Below are positions 59,850 to 64,000 of a stretch of 64,000 bases of DNA, one piece after another. The notes under the pieces were generated by a model that made no database searches, was not told the origin of the DNA, and worked only from the letters and a program-made list of their open reading frames with translations. A program made the position numbers and the translations under genes. Positions within the stretch are counted from its first letter, which is position 1. Every line of letters begins with the position of its first letter. Source of the stretch: Paenibacillus ehimensis NBRC 15659 (GTDB lineage: Bacteria > Bacillota > Bacilli > Paenibacillales > NBRC-103111); the NCBI RefSeq assembly GCF_004000785.1, contig NZ_BILX01000007.1, positions 1 to 64,000 on the forward strand. The letters run 5' to 3'.

Positions 59850-60455
59850 TCACATCAACCCATGTTCTTTTAAACTGATGGATTTGTAATCACCGAATAT
59901 GACATGATCAAGCACATCAATACCAATAATGATTCCTGCCTCAACCAAACGCTTCGTAATATCAATATCTTCGGGACTGGGCTCTGGATTGCCGCTAGGA
60001 TGATTATGAGCGCAAATAATGGACGCACAGCTTCGTTTGATGGCAGGGCGAAAGACTTCTCTTGGGTGAACGATACTAGCGTTTAGAGAGCCTATTGAAA
60101 TGATTTCTTTTCCGATCACACCATTCTTCGTATTAAGAAACAGACAAACGAACTGCTCTTGTTTTAGATGCCTAAAGTCTGGTTCCAACAGTTTGTATAC
60201 GTCCATCGGAGAACGAATGGTTTTAATGGATGGTGTTGGGGCAGAGATGATTTGGGAGAGTTTGAGTGTAGCCACGATTTGTCTAGCCTTTGCTTTTCCT
60301 ATTCCTTCTATAGCAAGCAACTCCTGTTCGGTCACATCGACAAGATCAGAAAATGTAGGAAATCGCTGAAAAATTTCCTCAACGATATAGCTTCCTGGCT
60401 TTTCACGAAGCGAATAGGCTAACAGTGATTTTAGATCAGCAGGACGATTTTTCAT
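59850..60455 (-). CDS. radC: RadC-family JAB-domain protein
   Basis: 201-aa RadC protein: N-terminal helix-hairpin-helix (LLAIEGIGKAKARQIVATLKL) and a C-terminal JAB/MPN+ metalloprotease-like domain with E133 (PREVFRPA), H150 and H152 in CAHNHPSGNPEPSPED and D163. Mobile-element RadC copies are common; the function is not settled (no true role in RadA-type repair). Preceded by a purine-rich ribosome site; the gene is 40 bp after the YqaJ start. Confidence 0.88.
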   Translation of the reverse strand: MKNRPADLKSLLAYSLREKPGSYIVEEIFQRFPTFSDLVDVTEQELLAIEGIGKAKARQIVATLKLSQIISAPTPSIKTIRSPMDVYKLLEPDFRHLKQEQFVCLFLNTKNGVIGKEIISIGSLNASIVHPREVFRPAIKRSCASIICAHNHPSGNPEPSPEDIDITKRLVEAGIIIGIDVLDHVIFGDYKSISLKEHGLM

Positions 60456-60507
60456 CTTGGGATCATATCTCCTTTGTGGCTTTAAAATAAATGGTTTTTA
60501 GCAAACA

Positions 60508-60545
60508 AAAAGAGCCAATCCTGTTGTGAGGTTGGCTCATTAAAA
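60508..60545 (-). terminator. Second terminator downstream of the DUF932 gene
   Basis: GAGCCAA and TTGGCTC arms, followed on the minus strand by TTTTTG. It lies just beyond the first hairpin. Confidence 0.7.
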
Positions 60546-60547
60546 AA

Positions 60548-60582
60548 CTAGCCTCTGTAATCGATAACGATTAGGCAGAGGC
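60548..60582 (-). terminator. First terminator of the DUF932 gene
   Basis: AGCCTCTG and CAGAGGCT arms spanning the stop codon, followed on the minus strand by AGTTTTTT. Confidence 0.65.
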
Positions 60583-61506
60583 TAAAACGAGTTCGTATGC
60601 TTTGTCGATCAAAGGGTTTCCTTCCATTGTACGCATGAACAGATTTTCTTTGAATGACGCAGTTTCTCTCAGCGGCTTAGCGTGTGTGGCAAAATCTGAT
60701 ACAGCATTGATGAAGCGGTATCCATTCTTACCAACATGAGCAAGATCGGGAGCATCAAAATATCTGAGTTTCATATCGGATCGTAGATGTTGTATATTCT
60801 TTTCTTGAATCTTTGTTGCATTGTCTGGCATGGGGATAAGCATATCGATGTATTCCATAACTTTGTGATCGGGAATCTTGATCCGATTTAACCGATCCAC
60901 TTCTGCTCCTAATTTGTCCATATAGAATTCAGCCAGCAGGAGCGTTTTCTTGGCTTCATCCAGCTTGGATTTGATATCTCCGGTATGAATCGTTGTCCAG
61001 ATTCTTTTCGCATTGCTTAAGGCAAGATTAAGGGTGTTTTGGCACACCACTCGAATCGGAGTCATAGCGACTTTGATGCTGCCCGTTCCGTCATGGCTAT
61101 TGGAGAAAACGAGATACGGACTGATGCGGTCTCCTGAAATAATGTAGTTATCCGGCAATTTTGCAAGCAGCCACACTTTTTTACCATTCTGTAGGCTTCC
61201 GGCTGTTTCGTACCGGACTCCTTCACCTAACAGGTCATCAGTAAAGGCAAAAGCCTCATGATTTTGTACGATCTTATAACGGTCGGTAACAACACCCAGT
61301 ATTTGGTTATCTGATGCCCGGATGTTTGCTTTGTACCCTGTAATCTCCAATTGGTCTTCAGTCTGAATTGGCTTCTGAATTACCCTCCAATCTAACCCAG
61401 CTTCCCGTAAAGCCTCCTCGGAACAAAGTGCTTCTTCCACACGTCTTCCAAGTCCGTGCCATGGGGCTTGTCTCACATAGAACATACTTTCAACATTTGC
61501 TGTCAT
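60571..61506 (-). CDS. DUF932 (phage/plasmid-like) protein
   Basis: 311-aa DUF932 protein, a family frequent on phages and plasmids. Conserved blocks: PWHGLGRRVEEALCSEEAL, LGVVTDRYKIVQNHEAFAFTDDLLG, VWLLAKLPDNYII and PIRVVCQNTLNLALS. Role unknown but usually linked to replication or recombination modules. ATG 61506 follows GAGGAGATGATTCAA; the frame is open further upstream without a credible start. It ends in two tandem terminators. Confidence 0.88.
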   Translation of the reverse strand: MTANVESMFYVRQAPWHGLGRRVEEALCSEEALREAGLDWRVIQKPIQTEDQLEITGYKANIRASDNQILGVVTDRYKIVQNHEAFAFTDDLLGEGVRYETAGSLQNGKKVWLLAKLPDNYIISGDRISPYLVFSNSHDGTGSIKVAMTPIRVVCQNTLNLALSNAKRIWTTIHTGDIKSKLDEAKKTLLLAEFYMDKLGAEVDRLNRIKIPDHKVMEYIDMLIPMPDNATKIQEKNIQHLRSDMKLRYFDAPDLAHVGKNGYRFINAVSDFATHAKPLRETASFKENLFMRTMEGNPLIDKAYELVLASA

Positions 61507-61536
61507 TTGAATCATCTCCTCATTAGTTTGAAAAAC

Positions 61537-61575
61537 AATAAGCCGATGACGTGGGCAATACGTCATCGGCTTATT
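61537..61575 (-). terminator. Hairpin upstream of DUF932
   Basis: Perfect 15-bp arms AATAAGCCGATGACG and CGTCATCGGCTTATT around a 9-base loop; minus strand continues GTTTTTC. Probably ends the 81-aa gene. Confidence 0.65.
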
Positions 61576-61623
61576 TATCTAAATATATAATATAGAATTA
61601 TTATTACAAAAATTGCGAAAAGA

Positions 61624-61869
61624 TTAATCAAGAAACATACTTTCCTTAGCTAATTGGGCTCTTTTAAGACCGTAATCCGTTTCTGTTGCATGCTTCCATT
61701 GAGCCTCAAGTATCAATTCTGACCACTGATCAATAGGCACGTTGTATTTTTTGTAAGCCCTTTTTAGAAGGAACTTGAGTTGACGCTCTGAATACAGGCC
61801 ATCATAATAGTCGATGTATAGGGCCTCTAAATTTCTTTTTATCTCATCAACGTTCAATCGAATCAACAC
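61624..61869 (-). CDS. Hypothetical element protein
   Basis: 81-aa charged helical protein (VDEIKRNLEALYIDYYDGLYSERQLKFLLKRAYKKYNV, WSELILEAQWKHATETDYG). Not recognised. Likely start GTG 61869 after AAAAAGG, with a TTG alternative just behind. Divergent from the dpt genes, 110 bp apart. Confidence 0.6.
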   Translation of the reverse strand: MLIRLNVDEIKRNLEALYIDYYDGLYSERQLKFLLKRAYKKYNVPIDQWSELILEAQWKHATETDYGLKRAQLAKESMFLD

Positions 61870-61981
61870 CTTTTTGTTAATAGTTCTTATATTATGCAGG
61901 GAATATATGTAACATCGGCGAATAAATCAATAGAGAACATATCTATTTATTTATAAAATTTTGGTTTAAGGAGGCTGCGAA

Positions 61982-63766
61982 ATGAGCCGCCAAGTTCATT
62001 CGAACTGCTTAGTCAGTATATTGAAAAAGTGTAAGCAATCTTCGAAGGAAGCCGTAGATAATTTAGAATCGTTTGATTCCTTTAAACAATATATGCATAT
62101 TCCTAGACCTGTAGAGTCTGAGTTAGAAAAAATAATTTTGAAATCCAGGCAGTCTGAAAGATCGCAATTAATATTAGTTTGTGGCGGTGTTGGTGATGGA
62201 AAATCACATACACTTTCTTTTCTTAAGAATAAATACACGTTTCTAAGTTCAGAATTTTACTTACATAATGATGCTACCGAGAGCTTTGATCCCCAAAAGA
62301 CTTCAATTGAGACTTTAGCTGAGTGCTTCGATCATTTCTCAGATGAGGGGCTTGAAAGTAATAATGAAGTAAAAAAAGCAATCCTTGCCATAAACTTAGG
62401 GGCATTAAATAACTTTATTGATTCAGAACAGGGCAAAAGATTTTCAAGGCTAAATAAATACGTAGAATCTAAAAAAATACTTGAATCATCCAATGTTTCG
62501 AGTGAATATGATCCGAATAGTAATTTTCAGTTCGTTAATTTCAGCGATTATCATATGTTCGAATTAACTGAAAACGGAACTAAATCCGATTATTTATCAG
62601 GCTTGATTAACAAGCTGACCTCTCCTGAGGTTGATAATCCATTTTTTAAAAGTTATGAAGAGAATTGTTTAAAAAATTGTCCCGTATCAAGGCAGTGTCC
62701 AATTAAACAAAATTACGAGTTGCTTTCTCGAACGGATATAAAGAAGAAAATTGTTGATTTAATAATTAAAGCTATTGTTAGGGAGAAAATTATTGTATCA
62801 ACTAGGGCATTTTTGGATTTCCTTTATGGTATTATTGTTTCTCCTACTTATGAAACATTATCAGATGAGTCTATTAAGGCAAAAATAGAACAAATACATT
62901 TTGATGAATATACTGAGAACTTACTTCCATACCTAGTATTTTCTCAACCTGATAGTTCATACATACAAAATACGTTAGTTAAACTCAGTCCAAGTTTATT
63001 GCGAAGCGAGCTCATAGATCAAGTATTAATTGATTTTAAAACAGTTCAAAGCAAAATGGAAGTTTTTTCACGCTATATCAATATTGATGCATTGCCATAT
63101 TTTCAAGAAAAAATTGATGAGTTACAGAAGATTGAGCAAAGTAAACCTGAATTGAATGTACATTTAGGAAAGATATTCATCCTTTTGTCTTATTTTATGT
63201 CTAAGAATGAATGGGATTTTTATGAAGATCCGATTTTCGATGATTTTATACAATATCTTTATTGGTCAAATCAGGGGAATATCAGCCAGTTAGCAAAATT
63301 ATATAATACAGAAATGCGTGAAGCCATATATAAATGGGACGGCGGTGGTTACGGTAATCTTATAAGTATTAATATCGGACAACCACAAAACCATTTTAAA
63401 ACATTGCAAAAACTTGAAATTGAACCGTATCTTATTAAGTCAGTAACCGAACAACATAAAAAAGAATTGTCCAAATTCTTATTAAATATAAGTATCAGTT
63501 TTAAAGTGAAAAATTCTGACAATTATGCACAAGTTGATTTAGATTATGCCCTTTATGATCTTATTTCGAGAATAAGACAAGGTTACCGTCCAAATAAAAA
63601 TGATAAATTGCAGTTCATTAAATTTGTTGATTTTATCAATAAATTAGGATGCTTAGGGAACCAATTAGAAGAAATTTTTGTTGAAGAGATACATTCATTG
63701 AATCGAGAAAAGTATGTATTAAATTATGATAAATTTTTCGAAAAATATAAATTTACGGTGGTATGA
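61982..63766 (+). CDS. dptF: DNA phosphorothioation-dependent restriction protein DptF
   Basis: 594-aa ATPase of the DptF (DndF) type, part of the DptFGH nuclease complex that attacks DNA lacking phosphorothioate (PT) marks. Features: FKQYMHIPRPVESELEKI, Walker A GGVGDGKS (68-75) within LILVCGGVGDGKSHTLSFL, the family's HNDATESFDPQKTSIETL, and ILAINLGALNNFI. C229, C233 and C239 form a metal-binding-like cluster. AAGGAGG lies before ATG 61982. The stop overlaps the next gene as ATGA. The DptF assignment rests on these blocks; the PT-modification genes dndBCDE are not in the window. Confidence 0.8.
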   Translation: MSRQVHSNCLVSILKKCKQSSKEAVDNLESFDSFKQYMHIPRPVESELEKIILKSRQSERSQLILVCGGVGDGKSHTLSFLKNKYTFLSSEFYLHNDATESFDPQKTSIETLAECFDHFSDEGLESNNEVKKAILAINLGALNNFIDSEQGKRFSRLNKYVESKKILESSNVSSEYDPNSNFQFVNFSDYHMFELTENGTKSDYLSGLINKLTSPEVDNPFFKSYEENCLKNCPVSRQCPIKQNYELLSRTDIKKKIVDLIIKAIVREKIIVSTRAFLDFLYGIIVSPTYETLSDESIKAKIEQIHFDEYTENLLPYLVFSQPDSSYIQNTLVKLSPSLLRSELIDQVLIDFKTVQSKMEVFSRYINIDALPYFQEKIDELQKIEQSKPELNVHLGKIFILLSYFMSKNEWDFYEDPIFDDFIQYLYWSNQGNISQLAKLYNTEMREAIYKWDGGGYGNLISINIGQPQNHFKTLQKLEIEPYLIKSVTEQHKKELSKFLLNISISFKVKNSDNYAQVDLDYALYDLISRIRQGYRPNKNDKLQFIKFVDFINKLGCLGNQLEEIFVEEIHSLNREKYVLNYDKFFEKYKFTVV

Positions 63767-64000
63767 ATATGGCTTATCAGTTGGATCTTTCTGAAATTAG
63801 AATTAATTTTAAATTCACAGAAAGTAGTGTTAGACATAATCCAAATAAAAGGACAAGATTTTTACCTTATACATCAAAGTTTAATGAAAATAAACTGAAA
63901 GATTTTTCCCAAGTAATCGGTGAATTTTTTCGACTTATTGAAGCTAAGAAACCAATTTCACAGATTGATCTCGATGAAACTCTAAAAAAGGTGTTAATGA
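63763..64000 (+). CDS. dptG: DptG-like restriction protein (C-terminus cut by window edge)
   Basis: Open from ATG 63763 to the window end, 79 codons. NMAYQLDLSEIRINF, then VRHNPNKRTRFLPYTSKFNEN and DFSQVIGEFFRLIE; this fits the start of DptG, the usual partner after DptF, with which it overlaps (ATGA). Composition is as AT-rich as dptF. Assignment is by synteny and weak similarity. Confidence 0.65.
   Translation, partial: MNMAYQLDLSEIRINFKFTESSVRHNPNKRTRFLPYTSKFNENKLKDFSQVIGEFFRLIEAKKPISQIDLDETLKKVLM

Larger units (their letters stand above)
49174..64000. mobile_element. AT-rich integrative element in rlmCD (right end outside window)
   Basis: From 49.2 kb to the window end the DNA is clearly AT-rich and gene types change: tyrosine integrase next to the junction, two excisionase-like proteins, a D5-type primase/helicase, a Rad52-type annealing protein with YqaJ exonuclease, RadC, DUF932, DUF960, an XRE regulator, then cargo dptF/dptG. 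No capsid, tail or conjugation gene is in view, so phage, satellite or ICE remains open. Recombination and replication genes are on the minus strand; regulator and dpt genes on the plus strand. Confidence 0.85.

Noticed and set aside
1-64000. CRISPR arrays, tRNA or rRNA genes
   Set aside because: No regularly spaced identical repeats and no cloverleaf or rRNA segments were seen on either strand.

Overview
The window looks like a chromosome segment from a Gram-positive, spore-former-type bacterium of the Paenibacillaceae (Paenibacillus/Cohnella-like). Evidence: GC-rich genes with strong AGGAGG ribosome binding sites, an RsbV-RsbW-SigB operon, a gluconeogenic GapB, YdbS/YdbT, NamA and RlmCD of Bacillales type, many AraC regulators and solute-binding lipoproteins, and a 15-kb AT-rich island at the right end. 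The genus call is inference from gene content; no rRNA or tRNA gene was seen.

Layout. 1-4.6 kb: a Bmp-lipoprotein nucleoside ABC importer (NupNOPQ type, minus strand, cut by the left edge). 4.8-5.5 kb: a Lys-rich pentapeptide-repeat protein with a C1q-like tail. 5.6-8.9 kb: LysR regulator, ankyrin lipoprotein, NCS2 purine/pyrimidine permease, a small decayed gene. 8.9-16 kb: a general-stress neighbourhood built around rsbV-rsbW-sigB, in which five promoters of near-identical form (GTTTCA, 14-15 bp, GGGTAA) precede dps, a DUF948 gene, rsbV, a 105-aa orphan and a GlsB-type membrane protein/YtxH pair. 16-23.7 kb: two divergent operons, one encoding a solute-binding lipoprotein, a PAP2 membrane enzyme and a GH26 glycosidase, the other an ECF sigma factor, a membrane-anchored protein whose outer part is itself a solute-binding protein (in the anti-sigma position), and another solute-binding lipoprotein. 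Both operons start with the same ECF-like promoter (GGAAC, then CGTC at matched distance) and no ABC permease is present; this looks like an extracytoplasmic glycan-sensing circuit and is the best candidate for an undescribed system.

23.8-36 kb: decayed hydrolase and PadR genes, AraC regulators, a DUF2238 membrane protein, an Erm 23S rRNA methylase preceded by a 13-codon leader peptide ending MRLR and an attenuator hairpin, and a sugar-catabolic set (GH2, GH88, ThuA-like). 36-49 kb: MFS exporter with a divergent MmyB-type regulator, bacterial PH-domain membrane proteins YdbS/YdbT, GapB followed directly by an SR1P-like small gene, NamA, a YqfQ-like protein, a TrpR-like repressor, CbiX, DagK and RlmCD.

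49.2-64 kb: an AT-rich integrated element inserted at the 3' end of rlmCD. It carries a tyrosine integrase, excisionase, D5-type primase with an unusual YGEPS repeat, a Rad52-type annealing protein with YqaJ exonuclease, RadC, DUF932 and DUF960 proteins, an XRE regulator and several unknowns. Its visible cargo is dptF and the start of dptG, the restriction part of a DNA phosphorothioation system; the modification genes are not in view.
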